Shown piece by piece: positions 53,549-61,960 of a DNA stretch of 64,000 bases (within the stretch, counting starts at the first letter, position 1; each line of letters begins with the position of its first letter). The DNA comes from Streptomyces sp. NRRL S-455. GTDB taxonomy: Bacteria; Actinomycetota; Actinomycetes; Streptomycetales; Streptomycetaceae. The stretch is from NCBI RefSeq assembly GCF_000717875.1, contig NZ_JOCT01000013.1:1-64000 (forward strand). The letters run 5' to 3'. A program made the translations under genes and the position numbers. Under the pieces are notes generated by a model. The model had not been told where the DNA came from. It saw nothing but the letters and a program-made list of their open reading frames with translations, and did no database searches.

Positions 53549-55126
53549 TCACCGACCGCCGGAACCCCACGGCACCTGCGGCGACCGGTACCACTCGATC
53601 CCCAGGGCGTTCCACCGCTCAGCCTGCGCGGCAAGCCGCACCTTGTACCGCTCCCAGTCATGCGAAGCGGCCGGCGACCACCCCAGCTCGGCCACCCCCG
53701 GCAACCGCGGGAACGCCATGTACTCGATGTGCCCGGAGTTCTCGAGTGTCTCCGACCACATCGGCGCCTCGACGCCCTTCACGGCCCCGCCCGGCACCCC
53801 CGGCAGATACGCCCCGGGATCCCAGTCGTACGACCGCTTCACCTCGACATACCCCGCCCAGGACAGCCCCAGCGGCGTCTCCTTCGTGTACTTCATGTCG
53901 AGATACACCCGGTCGGCCGGGGACAGAATCAGCCCCGTCCCGTTCTGAGCGGCCTTGGCGACCTGTGCCTTCTCCTCGGCACTGGTGCCGTCGAGCCCCC
54001 AGTACTGCGCGAGAGCGTCCCGCGCCGGCGTCGCCCCGGTGAGCTGGTGCCAGCCGACCACCGTCTTGCCGTACTTCGCGACGACCGGCTGCACCCGGTC
54101 CATGAACTTCACGTAGTCCTCGTGGCTGGTGGAGTGCGCCTCGTCGCCGCCGATGTGCAGGTACCTGCCCGGCGTGAGTGCGGCGAGTTCGCGGATCACG
54201 TCGTCCACGAAGTCGTACGTGATCTCCTTGCCGACGCACAGCGAGCTGAAGCCGACCTCGGTGCCGGTGTAGAGCGGGGGTGCCACGCCGTCGCAGTTCA
54301 GGTCGGCGTACGAAGCGAGAGCGGCGTTGGTGTGACCGGGCATGTCGATCTCGGGCACGACCTCCAGGTAGCGGGAGGCGGCGTACCGCACGATCTCCTT
54401 GTACTGGGCCTTGGTGTAGGAGCCGCCCGGGCCGCCACCGACCTCGGTCGATCCGCCGTAGGTCGCCAGTCGGGGCCAGGAGTCGATGGCGATGCGCCAG
54501 CCCTGGTCGTCGCTGAGGTGCAGATGCAGCTTGTTGACCTTGTAGAGGGCGAGCTGGTCGATGTAGCGCTTGACCTGCTCGACGGTGAAGAAGTGCCGGG
54601 AGACGTCGAGCATGGCACCGCGCCAGCCGTAGCGCGGGGTGTCGGTGACGGTGCCGCCCGCGACGAGCCAGGGGCCGGGCTGGACGGTGTCCTTCTCGAC
54701 GGCCGCGGGGAGCAGCTGGCGCAGGGTCTGCACGCCGTGGAAGAGGCCGGCGGGCCGCGCCGCCGTGATGGTGACGCCCTTGCGGCCGCTGTCGAGGCGG
54801 TAGCCCTCGGCACCGAACGGGCCGTCGGCGATGCGGAGCCGGATGCCTCCGGTGCCATGGGCGGTGACGGGGAGGCGGTAGCCGGTGGAGGGGCGGAGGA
54901 TCTTCGCGAGGTACTCGCCGACGCGGCGGGTCTCGCGGGAGTCGTCGACGCGGATGTGGGTGCCGCGGGTGATCCGATAGGGAGGCCCGCCCGGGGCGGC
55001 CGAGACGGGCGCGGGGATCACGCGGTCGAGCGGGGTGGGCGATGCCGCCGTCGCGGGGGCGGCTCCTGTCACGGAGACGCCCGTCGCGGCCAGCAGCAGG
55101 GAACCGAGAAGGCGAAGCGCTCTCAC
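53549..55126 (-). CDS. Secreted beta-N-acetylhexosaminidase, family GH20
   Basis: 525 residues from GTG 55126 (GGAAGGGA seven bases upstream; ATG 55150 is an alternative). A signal peptide (LRLLGSLLLAATGVSVTGAAPATA) leads to the GH20 N-terminal domain and then the catalytic barrel: GWRGAMLDVSRHFFTVEQVKRYIDQLALYKVNKLHLHLSDDQGW, EIDMPGH and HIGGDEAHS with the catalytic Asp-Glu pair. It releases GlcNAc from chitin oligomers. A DasR-type site in the promoter (55160-55175) indicates GlcNAc-dependent control. It shares its promoter region with the small gene at 55236 and lies beside glmS. Confidence 0.92.
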   Translation of the reverse strand: MRALRLLGSLLLAATGVSVTGAAPATAASPTPLDRVIPAPVSAAPGGPPYRITRGTHIRVDDSRETRRVGEYLAKILRPSTGYRLPVTAHGTGGIRLRIADGPFGAEGYRLDSGRKGVTITAARPAGLFHGVQTLRQLLPAAVEKDTVQPGPWLVAGGTVTDTPRYGWRGAMLDVSRHFFTVEQVKRYIDQLALYKVNKLHLHLSDDQGWRIAIDSWPRLATYGGSTEVGGGPGGSYTKAQYKEIVRYAASRYLEVVPEIDMPGHTNAALASYADLNCDGVAPPLYTGTEVGFSSLCVGKEITYDFVDDVIRELAALTPGRYLHIGGDEAHSTSHEDYVKFMDRVQPVVAKYGKTVVGWHQLTGATPARDALAQYWGLDGTSAEEKAQVAKAAQNGTGLILSPADRVYLDMKYTKETPLGLSWAGYVEVKRSYDWDPGAYLPGVPGGAVKGVEAPMWSETLENSGHIEYMAFPRLPGVAELGWSPAASHDWERYKVRLAAQAERWNALGIEWYRSPQVPWGSGGR

Positions 55127-55159
55127 AGAAACGTCCCTTCCATGAGCCATTGAGCTCCA

Positions 55160-55175
55160 AGAGGTCTGGACCACT
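55160..55175. promoter_or_regulatory. DasR-type (dre) operator
   Basis: AGAGGTCTGGACCACT matches the dre consensus A(G/C)TGGTCTAGACCA(G/C)T at 14 of 16 positions. It lies 34 bp upstream of the GH20 start, so repression by DasR and induction by GlcN-6-P are expected. Confidence 0.8.
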
Positions 55176-55235
55176 CTCTCGTGAGACCGGTGGAACAATC
55201 CACCCCATGGCGAAAAGCGTCCAGAAGGACGGTGC

Positions 55236-55574
55236 GTGGGGAGGTCGATCCGCTCACATGCCCGAAAGCGGGCAGAATTCTTGCGAAACTCTCGCCGGTG
55301 GCTCAGGATCTACCAGGTGCACGACGAACTCGTTGATCATCTGACGCGGTCCAGCCCCCTCAGCCGGGGCGAGGCGCTGCGTGTGATCCAGGACGTGCTC
55401 GCCTACTTCGACGAGACGACCGAGGAGTACGTCCGTCGCCGCCACCGTGAGCTCCAGGCCCAGGGCCTGGTCAACGCGGCGATCTTCGAACGGATCGAGG
55501 CGGACCTCAAATACCGCGCGGTGGCCCCGCCGGAGCTCTCGCTCCGGCAGCTGCGGCGCATCGTCTACGGCTAG
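55236..55574 (+). CDS. Small conserved-type protein upstream of glmS, unknown function
   Basis: 112 residues; GTG 55236 is the longest start, GTG 55317 is possible. It is mostly helical and basic at the start (KRAEFLRNSRRWLRIYQVHDELVDHL), then SRGEALRVIQDVLAYFDETTEEYVRRRHRELQAQGLVNAAIFERIEADLKYRAVAPPELSLRQLRRIVYG. The charge pattern and low Pro/Arg bias favour a real protein. No family is recognised. It ends 12 bp before glmS on the same strand, so the two are probably co-transcribed, and a role connected to GlmS control is possible but unsupported. Confidence 0.68.
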   Translation: MGRSIRSHARKRAEFLRNSRRWLRIYQVHDELVDHLTRSSPLSRGEALRVIQDVLAYFDETTEEYVRRRHRELQAQGLVNAAIFERIEADLKYRAVAPPELSLRQLRRIVYG

Positions 55575-55586
55575 GAATACGGATCT

Positions 55587-57404
55587 ATGTGCGGAATCGT
55601 CGGTTACATCGGGAAGCGTGACGTCGCTCCCCTGCTCCTTGAGGGCCTGCAGCGCCTGGAGTACCGCGGCTACGACTCCGCGGGCATCGTCGTCACCTCC
55701 CCGAAGACGTCCGGCCTGAAGATGGTCAAGGCCAAGGGACGCGTCCGCGACCTGGAGGCCAAGGTCCCCGCCCGCTTCAAGGGCACGACCGGCATCGCCC
55801 ACACCCGCTGGGCCACCCACGGCGCCCCCTCCGACGTCAACGCCCACCCGCACCTGGACGCCGAGGGCAAGGTCGCCGTCGTCCACAACGGCATCATCGA
55901 CAACGCCTCCGACCTGCGCCGCAAACTGGAGGCGGACGGCGTCGAGTTCCTCTCCGAGACCGACACCGAGGTCCTCACCCACCTCATCGCCCGTTCGCAG
56001 GCGACCAAGCTGGAGGACAAGGTCCGTGAGACCCTCCGGCTGATCGAGGGCACGTACGGCATCGCCGTCATGCACGCCGACTTCCCCGACCGCATCGTCG
56101 TCGCCCGCAACGGCTCCCCGGTCGTCCTCGGCATCGGCGAGAAGGAGATGTTCGTCGCCTCGGACATCGCCGCGCTGGTCGCCCACACCCGCCAGATCGT
56201 CACCCTCGACGACGGCGAGATGGCCACCCTGAAGGCCGACGACTTCCGCACGTACACCACCGAGGGCACCCGCACCACCGCCGAGCCCACCACCGTCGAG
56301 TGGGAGGCCGCCTCCTACGACATGGGCGGCCACGACACCTACATGCACAAGGAGATCCACGAGCAGGCCGACGCCGTGGACCGCGTGCTGCGCGGCCGCA
56401 TCGACGACCGCTTCTCCACCGTGCACCTGGGCGGTCTCAACCTCGACGCCCGTGAGGCCCGGCGCATCCGCCGTGTGAAGATCCTCGGCTGCGGCACCTC
56501 GTACCACGCGGGCCTGATCGGCGCCCAGATGATCGAGGAACTGGCCCGCATCCCCGCCGACGCCGAGCCCGCCTCCGAGTTCCGCTACCGCAACGCGGTC
56601 GTCGACCCCGACACCCTCTACGTCGCGGTCTCCCAGTCCGGCGAGACCTACGACGTGCTGGCCGCCGTGCAGGAGCTCAAGCGCAAGGGCGCCCGGGTCC
56701 TGGGCGTGGTGAACGTGGTCGGCTCGGCGATCGCCCGCGAGGCGGACGGCGGCATCTACGTGCACGCCGGGCCCGAGGTCTGCGTCGTCTCCACCAAGTG
56801 CTTCACCAACACCACGGTCGCCTTCGCCCTGCTCGCCCTCCACCTCGGCCGCACCCGCGACCTGTCGGTCCGCGACGGCAAGCGCATCATCGAGGGCCTG
56901 CGCAAGCTGCCCGCCCAGATCGCCGAGATCATGGAGCAGGAAGAGGACGTCAAGAAGCTGGCCCTGCAGTACGCCGAGGCCCGCTCGATGCTCTTCATCG
57001 GCCGGGTACGGGGCTACCCGGTGGCCCGCGAGGCCTCCCTGAAGCTCAAGGAGGTATCCTACATCCACGCGGAGGCCTACCCCGCCTCCGAGCTCAAGCA
57101 CGGCCCCCTGGCCCTGATCGAGCCGGCCCTCCCGACGGTGGCGATCGTCCCCGACGACGACCTCCTGGAGAAGAACCGCGCGGCCATGGAGGAGATCAAG
57201 GCCCGCAGCGGCAAGATCCTCGCGGTGGCCCACCAGCACGAAGAGAAGGCCGACGAGACGATCATCGTCCCGAAGAACGAGGACGAGCTGGACCCGATCC
57301 TGATGGGCATCCCGCTCCAGCTCCTCGCCTACCACACGGCGTTGGCCCTGGGCCGTGACATCGACAAGCCCCGCAACCTGGCCAAGTCCGTGACGGTTGA
57401 GTAA
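55587..57404 (+). CDS. glmS: Glutamine-fructose-6-phosphate aminotransferase (isomerizing)
   Basis: 605 residues from ATG 55587. Cys2 of MCGIVGYIGKRDVAPLLLEGLQRLEYRGYDSAGI is the glutaminase nucleophile; HTRWATHGAPSDVNAHPH is the Arg/glutamine pocket. Two SIS domains follow (about 285-425 and 455-595): GCGTSYHAGLIGAQMIEELARIP with the SQSGET phosphate loop, and GRVRGYPVAREASLKLKEVSYIHAEAYPASELKHGPLALI. The C-terminus DKPRNLAKSVTVE is complete. It makes GlcN-6-P for peptidoglycan, and here it lies beside a chitin hydrolase. It is probably a second glmS copy, as in S. coelicolor. Confidence 0.95.
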   Translation: MCGIVGYIGKRDVAPLLLEGLQRLEYRGYDSAGIVVTSPKTSGLKMVKAKGRVRDLEAKVPARFKGTTGIAHTRWATHGAPSDVNAHPHLDAEGKVAVVHNGIIDNASDLRRKLEADGVEFLSETDTEVLTHLIARSQATKLEDKVRETLRLIEGTYGIAVMHADFPDRIVVARNGSPVVLGIGEKEMFVASDIAALVAHTRQIVTLDDGEMATLKADDFRTYTTEGTRTTAEPTTVEWEAASYDMGGHDTYMHKEIHEQADAVDRVLRGRIDDRFSTVHLGGLNLDAREARRIRRVKILGCGTSYHAGLIGAQMIEELARIPADAEPASEFRYRNAVVDPDTLYVAVSQSGETYDVLAAVQELKRKGARVLGVVNVVGSAIAREADGGIYVHAGPEVCVVSTKCFTNTTVAFALLALHLGRTRDLSVRDGKRIIEGLRKLPAQIAEIMEQEEDVKKLALQYAEARSMLFIGRVRGYPVAREASLKLKEVSYIHAEAYPASELKHGPLALIEPALPTVAIVPDDDLLEKNRAAMEEIKARSGKILAVAHQHEEKADETIIVPKNEDELDPILMGIPLQLLAYHTALALGRDIDKPRNLAKSVTVE

Positions 57405-57418
57405 GTGACTCTCTTCTA

Positions 57419-57447
57419 GGGGCGCGAGGAACTGCGCGAGCAACCAC
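57419..57447 (+). repeat. Dispersed repeat, diverged copy D
   Basis: GGGGCGCGAGGAACTGCGCG followed by a diverged end (AGCAACCAC). It lies in the glmS 3' gap, just before the terminator. Confidence 0.7.
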
Positions 57448-57474
57448 AGCGCACCCGCACCGGTCGAACAAGAG

Positions 57475-57516
57475 GACGGACCCCCAGGTGATGCCACCCA
57501 TCACCGGGGGCCCGTC
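57475..57516. terminator. Long interrupted hairpin terminator after glmS
   Basis: Stem of 5+5+7 bp (57475-57493 with 57499-57516), with one mismatch and one bulged A, and a 5-nt loop. It lies between convergent glmS and the YaaH-family gene. Confidence 0.75.
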
Positions 57517-57558
57517 AGAACGCCGGGGCCGCCCAACGCCCCGACGTCGGCTGCCCTT

Positions 57559-58119
57559 TCAGCCGGTGGCCGTCACACCTCGGCCGGCAGCACGTCGCGG
57601 AAGAACGGTCGGCCAGTGCGCCAGCACCGCGGTCGCGGCGTACCAAGCCACCGCTCCCGAAGCCACGGCGAACCAGCCACCCACCTTGGTGAGCCCGTCG
57701 CCACCGGCGAACTCGGCGACCGCCATGAGCAGCAGCGCCACGAAGAACAGCCCGTACATCGCCTGCCCGAGCTGATCCCCACCGGCCAACGTCAGAGACA
57801 GTGCCACCAGGGCGAACAACAGCAGGAACAGCCCGGCCTCATTGCCGGAGGCCACGTCGGACACGGCCCACGTGAACCACAGCGCCCCGAGCGCCGAGAA
57901 GGCCGTGCCACCGGCGGCGTCGCCCTCCCGGAGGGCCATCAGCCCGGAGACGAAGAGCGCGATACCGCCCACGTACTGGGCGATTGATCCGGCGTCAGCG
58001 GCTGACACACCGTCGAGCACACCGGTGTGCCCCAGCCCGAAGGCCAACAGGGTGATTCCGAGGGCGAGTCGACCGACCACGGTCGTGATTCCGATTCCCG
58101 CGGAGACGTCTTTGTCCAC
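57559..58119 (-). CDS. GPR1/FUN34/YaaH-family membrane protein
   Basis: 186 residues from ATG 58119. Six hydrophobic segments are seen: LALGITLLAFGLGHTGVL, AQYVGGIALFVSGLMAL, GTAFSALGALWFTWAVS, AGLFLLLFALVALSLTLAGG, MYGLFFVALLLMAVAEFAGG and GGWFAVASGAVAWYAATAVLAHW. This matches the acetate/succinate channel family in its Streptomyces variant, which lacks the usual N-terminal NPAPLG box. Acetate or small-anion passage is inferred. It lies between glmS and the stress protein gene and seems to be transcribed alone. Confidence 0.75.
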   Translation of the reverse strand: MDKDVSAGIGITTVVGRLALGITLLAFGLGHTGVLDGVSAADAGSIAQYVGGIALFVSGLMALREGDAAGGTAFSALGALWFTWAVSDVASGNEAGLFLLLFALVALSLTLAGGDQLGQAMYGLFFVALLLMAVAEFAGGDGLTKVGGWFAVASGAVAWYAATAVLAHWPTVLPRRAAGRGVTATG

Positions 58120-58233
58120 GGCGGGCTCCCTTCGTGCATGTGCAGTTGTGCGGTGCCCGCTATATGCCCTTCACAAGGGCACAAACACCTCTACGCGTGA
58201 GTAGGTTCACGCACTGCACAAGGGGAGTCGCTC

Positions 58234-58761
58234 TCAGGGAATGACGACGACGGGCCGCTGTGCCCGCTTGGCGAGCCGCCCGGCGACCGAACCGAAGATC
58301 CGGCCCACGATGCCGTTGGTCGACCCGACCACGATCGCGTCGGCCTCGTACTCGCGGCCGACCTCCTCGAGCTCGTGACAGATGTCCCCGCCACGCTCGA
58401 CCAGGATCCAGGGCACCTCGGTGAGGTAGTCCGCACACGCCAGCTCCAGTCCGAGCACCTCGGTCCGGTGGTCCGGCACGTCCACGAAGACGGGCGGCTC
58501 GCACCCCGCCCACACCGTGGTCGGCAGCCGGTTGGCGACGTGCACGATGATCAGGCCCGACCCGGAGCGATGGGCCATGCCGATCGCGTACGCCAGGGCG
58601 CGCTCACTGGAGGTGGAGCCGTCGAAGCCGACGACGACCCCGTGCTTGAAGGCGGGATCGCAGGAATGACGTGGCTCTTCCGCCGCCAGGGGCTCGGCCG
58701 CCGTGGGATCGGCGACGGGCCGCTTGCGGTCCGCGGGTTCGAAGAATTCGTGACCGGCCAT
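58234..58761 (-). CDS. Universal stress protein (UspA family)
   Basis: 175 residues from ATG 58761. After a 40-residue non-conserved start, the UspA fold begins at GVVVGFDGSTSSERALAYAIGMAHRSGSGLIIVHV. It ends with ADAIVVGSTNGIVGRIFGSVAGRLAKRAQRPVVVIP, the G-x2-G-x9-G(S/T) ATP-binding loop, here mostly intact. It is probably an ATP-binding stress protein. In the upstream gap an inverted repeat TACCC-N4-GGGTA (58870-58883) is present. Confidence 0.87.
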   Translation of the reverse strand: MAGHEFFEPADRKRPVADPTAAEPLAAEEPRHSCDPAFKHGVVVGFDGSTSSERALAYAIGMAHRSGSGLIIVHVANRLPTTVWAGCEPPVFVDVPDHRTEVLGLELACADYLTEVPWILVERGGDICHELEEVGREYEADAIVVGSTNGIVGRIFGSVAGRLAKRAQRPVVVIP

Positions 58762-59091
58762 GGCTGTCTCGGCGTTGTGATCCTTTATGGGTGGGCCCGC
58801 GAGCGGAGCTCGCTGACGGATGCAGCAGGTGCGGCTGAGCTGTGTCCGGGAATGGTCTTCCCAACCCCATACCCCCAAGGGTACGGCGGCACGCCTCCTT
58901 AACCCAGACCACGCCCGCCGTGCGTGCGGGTTCCAGGGAGCATGCACGAGGCGACGCCCGTAACGCAATGGTTGCTGCGCTGTACAGGCGGTTTGCACAG
59001 GATTCACTTACCCGTGGGGGCGATCGGGTCGGACAGTGACCTGTCCTGCGGCCGAGCGTTGAACACCGCGAGTCACGCCAAGGGAGCACGC
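58762..59091. other. 330-bp divergent intergenic region
   Basis: It lies between the stress protein and the small membrane protein. It contains the TACCC-N4-GGGTA repeat (58870-58883) and, near 58990-59020, a patch with TTTGCACAGGATTCACTT that may include a promoter for the downstream gene. No reading frame with family similarity is seen. Confidence 0.45.
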
Positions 59092-59433
59092 ATGTCCGGA
59101 CCTCGCCCCTCCTCCGAGGCGAACCGCGTGAACCGCGTGACCCCGCCGCCGCGGGACACCGCGGGGGACGTGGTCCGCTGGGCGGCCTTCAGCTGCCTGC
59201 TCGTCCCGGTCGTGCTCCTGGTGTACGGCACCTCGCCGGGCGGCGCCGCCGGCACGGCCCTCGGACTGGCGGCCGTCACGGGCGCCTGCCGGGTGCTGCT
59301 GCGCCAGTCGGAGCGCGGCGCGGCCCGGATGGCGGCCGAGGACCGGGCGCCCCACCGCGGCAGGCACCACCGCACCGGAACGGGGTCGCACCGTGGCGGA
59401 CGGCACACCGGGGGAGATACACCGGTCAGCTGA
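59092..59433 (+). CDS. Small membrane protein, unknown function
   Basis: 113 residues from ATG 59092 with AGGGAG five bases upstream. Two membrane segments (WAAFSCLLVPVVLLVYG and AAGTALGLAAVTGACRVLL) sit in the middle. The C-terminal 30 residues are rich in His, Arg and Gly (HRGRHHRTGTGSHRGGRH), perhaps a metal-binding or disordered tail. No family is recognised. It precedes the adpA leader; a 378-bp gap makes co-transcription uncertain. Confidence 0.65.
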   Translation: MSGPRPSSEANRVNRVTPPPRDTAGDVVRWAAFSCLLVPVVLLVYGTSPGGAAGTALGLAAVTGACRVLLRQSERGAARMAAEDRAPHRGRHHRTGTGSHRGGRHTGGDTPVS

Positions 59434-59811
59434 CCGGTTTCCGTGCACGTGCACGGCGGTTTTCAGCCAACTTCTCGCACCTGGGCATGCCCCCTCCGGA
59501 GCACCCCCCAACCCCTGTTCGACCTGCACGGAAAGGGCCTCTGGGGCCCTGCGCACCCTACGCGGATTGGCCACCGCGACAAGGCGCACTTCCCTGCCCG
59601 TCCCACGAGTGCAACGCTTCGTGATCGAATGCTTCACGCCAAGTTGCCAAGTCGACAATCTGCCGAGTGCCGAACCGGCCAACTCGGCGCGACCGGACAC
59701 AGTAGATTCGATCTTGACTGTCTACGGCGGGGGACTCGTGCAGGACCGAGGGGAAACGTGCAGGAGCGACACAACCGAGGAGCCGCGACCACCGAGGGGG
59801 GCTTAGCAGTT
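59434..59811 (+). promoter_or_regulatory. 378-bp leader and promoter region of adpA
   Basis: No convincing reading frame is present. The stretch 59600-59730 is AT-richer than its surroundings (for example CACAGTAGATTCGATC near 59698) and probably contains the promoter. A TTGACT at 59714 has no matching -10. I see no perfect long palindrome. Known adpA genes are under developmental and AdpA-autoregulatory control, but the sites cannot be fixed by eye. Confidence 0.4.
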
Positions 59812-61116
59812 ATGAGCCACGACTCCACTGCCGCGCCGGAAGCCGCGGCCCGGAAGCTTTCCGGGCGACGCCGCAAGGAGATCGTCGCGGTGCTGCTGTT
59901 CAGCGGCGGCCCCATCTTCGAGAGTTCCATACCGTTGTCGGTGTTCGGGATCGACCGCCAGGACGCCGGCGTACCGCGCTACCGACTGCTGGTGTGCGGG
60001 GGTGAGGACGGCCCGCTGCGGACCACAGGGGGCCTGGAACTCAGCGCACCGCATGGCCTGGAAGCGATCTCCCGCGCGGGCACGGTCGTCGTACCGGCCT
60101 GGCGTTCGATCACTTCTCCGCCACCTGAGGAGGCGCTCGACGCGCTGCGCCGGGCACACGAGGAGGGCGCCCGCATCGTCGGGCTGTGCACCGGCGCCTT
60201 CGTCCTCGCGGCGGCGGGCCTGCTGGACGGCCGTCCCGCGACGACCCACTGGATGTACGCGCCGACGCTGGCGAAACGCTATCCGTCGGTGCACGTGGAC
60301 CCGCGGGAGCTGTTCGTCGACGACGGTGACGTGCTGACGTCGGCCGGCACGGCCGCGGGCATCGACCTCTGCCTGCACATCGTGCGCACCGACCACGGCA
60401 ACGAGGCGGCCGGCGCCCTGGCCCGGCGGCTCGTCGTGCCCCCGCGCCGAAGCGGCGGCCAGGAGCGCTACCTCGACAGGTCTTTACCGGAGGAGATCGG
60501 CGCCGACCCGCTCGCCGAGGTCGTCGCCTGGGCGCTGGAGCACCTCCACGAACAGTTCGACGTGGAGACGCTGGCGGCACGCGCGTACATGAGCCGTCGT
60601 ACGTTCGACCGCCGCTTCCGCTCGCTGACCGGCAGCGCTCCGCTGCAGTGGCTGATCACGCAGCGGGTGCTCCAGGCGCAACGGCTGCTGGAGACGTCGG
60701 ACTACTCGGTGGACGAGGTGGCGGGACGCTGCGGCTTCCGGTCGCCGGTGGCCCTGCGCGGGCACTTCCGCCGCCAGCTGGGCTCGTCCCCGGCCGCCTA
60801 CCGGGCGGCGTACCGCGCCCGTCGACCGCAGGGCGAGCGGCCGCAGGACACCGAGAGCGCCCAGGGCGGGCCGGGGGCCGGCGCACCGGTCGGCTACTCG
60901 GGGTATCCCGGCCACCCGGGGCATCCCGGTCAGCCGGGCCAGCCATCCGCCTCCGGCCACCCGGAGCACCCCGTCCCGCCCCAGTCCCGCCGTGCGGCTG
61001 CGGCCGGCGCGGTCGGGTCGGCCCCGGCCGTGTCCGCGTCGGCTTCGTCCGACAACGGGCGGGAAGCGTACATACCCAGCCGGGCGAGTCTGCCCGGGCA
61101 GCGCAGCGCGACGTGA
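59812..61116 (+). CDS. adpA: AdpA/BldH, AraC-family developmental master regulator
   Basis: 434 residues from ATG 59812. The N-terminal DJ-1/ThiJ-like dimerisation domain (about 25-200) shows EIVAVLLFSGGPIFESSIPLSVFG and IVGLCTGAFVLAAAGLLDGR. The C-terminal double AraC helix-turn-helix (about 240-340) has ARAYMSRRTFDRRFRSLTGSAPLQWLITQRV and YSVDEVAGRCGFRSPVALRGHFRRQLGSSPAAYRA. Leu225 is coded by TTA (60484-60486) between the two domains, so translation depends on bldA tRNA. The tail has G-x-P repeats (GYPGHPGHPGQPGQP). It is somewhat longer than the about 400-residue AdpA of model species as I remember them. It controls morphological development and secondary metabolism. Confidence 0.96.
   Translation: MSHDSTAAPEAAARKLSGRRRKEIVAVLLFSGGPIFESSIPLSVFGIDRQDAGVPRYRLLVCGGEDGPLRTTGGLELSAPHGLEAISRAGTVVVPAWRSITSPPPEEALDALRRAHEEGARIVGLCTGAFVLAAAGLLDGRPATTHWMYAPTLAKRYPSVHVDPRELFVDDGDVLTSAGTAAGIDLCLHIVRTDHGNEAAGALARRLVVPPRRSGGQERYLDRSLPEEIGADPLAEVVAWALEHLHEQFDVETLAARAYMSRRTFDRRFRSLTGSAPLQWLITQRVLQAQRLLETSDYSVDEVAGRCGFRSPVALRGHFRRQLGSSPAAYRAAYRARRPQGERPQDTESAQGGPGAGAPVGYSGYPGHPGHPGQPGQPSASGHPEHPVPPQSRRAAAAGAVGSAPAVSASASSDNGREAYIPSRASLPGQRSAT
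60484..60486 (+). promoter_or_regulatory. TTA codon in adpA (bldA-dependent)
   Basis: In frame with the adpA start at 59812, codon 225, in the linker between the dimerisation and DNA-binding domains. It is a known control point in Streptomyces adpA. Confidence 0.92.
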
Positions 61117-61122
61117 GCCGGT

Positions 61123-61165
61123 GACCGGGCCCGCGGGGAGAGACCCCCGCGGGCCCGGTCCCTTT
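61123..61165 (+). terminator. Strong hairpin terminator after adpA
   Basis: A perfect 16-bp stem (61123-61138 with 61145-61160), 6-nt loop, followed by CCTTTT. It is the strongest factor-independent terminator in the window. Confidence 0.9.
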
Positions 61166-61243
61166 TCGGAGCGGGGAGGCCTTGGCCACAAGGTCACCGC
61201 ACGGTCGGCTCGGCGCCGGGCGGCTCGCCGTAAGGTGAGACGC

Positions 61244-61846
61244 ATGAACGATCGCATGGTGTGGATCGACTGCGAGATGACCGGCCTCTCGCTGTCGGAC
61301 GACGCGCTCATCGAGGTGGCCGCCCTCGTCACCGACTCCGAGCTGAACGTGCTCGGCGAGGGCGTGGACATCGTCATCCGGCCGCCGGACCGGGCACTGG
61401 AGACGATGCCGGAGGTGGTGCGTCAGATGCACACCGCGTCCGGGCTGCTCGCCGAGCTGCCGGGCGGCACGACGCTGAAGGACGCCGAGGACCAGGTCCT
61501 GACGTACGTGCGGGAGTTCGTCAAGGAGCCGGGCAAGGCCCCGCTGTGCGGCAACTCCGTCGGCACGGACCGCGGGTTCCTGCTGCGCGACATGCCGACA
61601 CTGGAGGACTACCTCCACTACCGGATCGTCGACGTGTCGTCGATCAAGGAGCTGGCCCGCCGCTGGTACCCGCGGGCCTACTTCAACAGCCCGCAGAAGA
61701 ACGGCAACCACCGCGCGCTCGCCGACATCCGCGAGTCGATCGCGGAGCTGCGCTACTACCGTGAGGCCGTCTTCGTCCCGCAGCCCGGGCCCGACTCGGA
61801 CACCGCGCGGACGATCGCCGCGAAGTACGTTCTGCCAGGCCAGTAG
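61244..61846 (+). CDS. orn: Oligoribonuclease
   Basis: 200 residues from ATG 61244 with AAGGTGAGA upstream. It is a DEDDh 3'-5' exonuclease: WIDCEMTGL (Asp9 and Glu11), LCGNSVGTDRGFLLRDMPTLEDYLHYRIVDVSSIKEL (third acidic residue) and NHRALADIRESI (His and last Asp). It degrades 2-5-nt RNA fragments, including pGpG from c-di-GMP turnover. Adjacent adpA-orn is the usual Streptomyces arrangement, although the terminator between them implies a separate orn promoter. Confidence 0.95.
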   Translation: MNDRMVWIDCEMTGLSLSDDALIEVAALVTDSELNVLGEGVDIVIRPPDRALETMPEVVRQMHTASGLLAELPGGTTLKDAEDQVLTYVREFVKEPGKAPLCGNSVGTDRGFLLRDMPTLEDYLHYRIVDVSSIKELARRWYPRAYFNSPQKNGNHRALADIRESIAELRYYREAVFVPQPGPDSDTARTIAAKYVLPGQ

Positions 61847-61960
61847 GCGTGACAGGGGACCGTCGGGGGGCGCTGGGAAAGGCGTGCGCGAGCACCCCTT
61901 CGGACCCTGTACACTTTTTCTCGGCCGGTCGGAGACAGCACTGATCTCCAAGCCGGTCAT

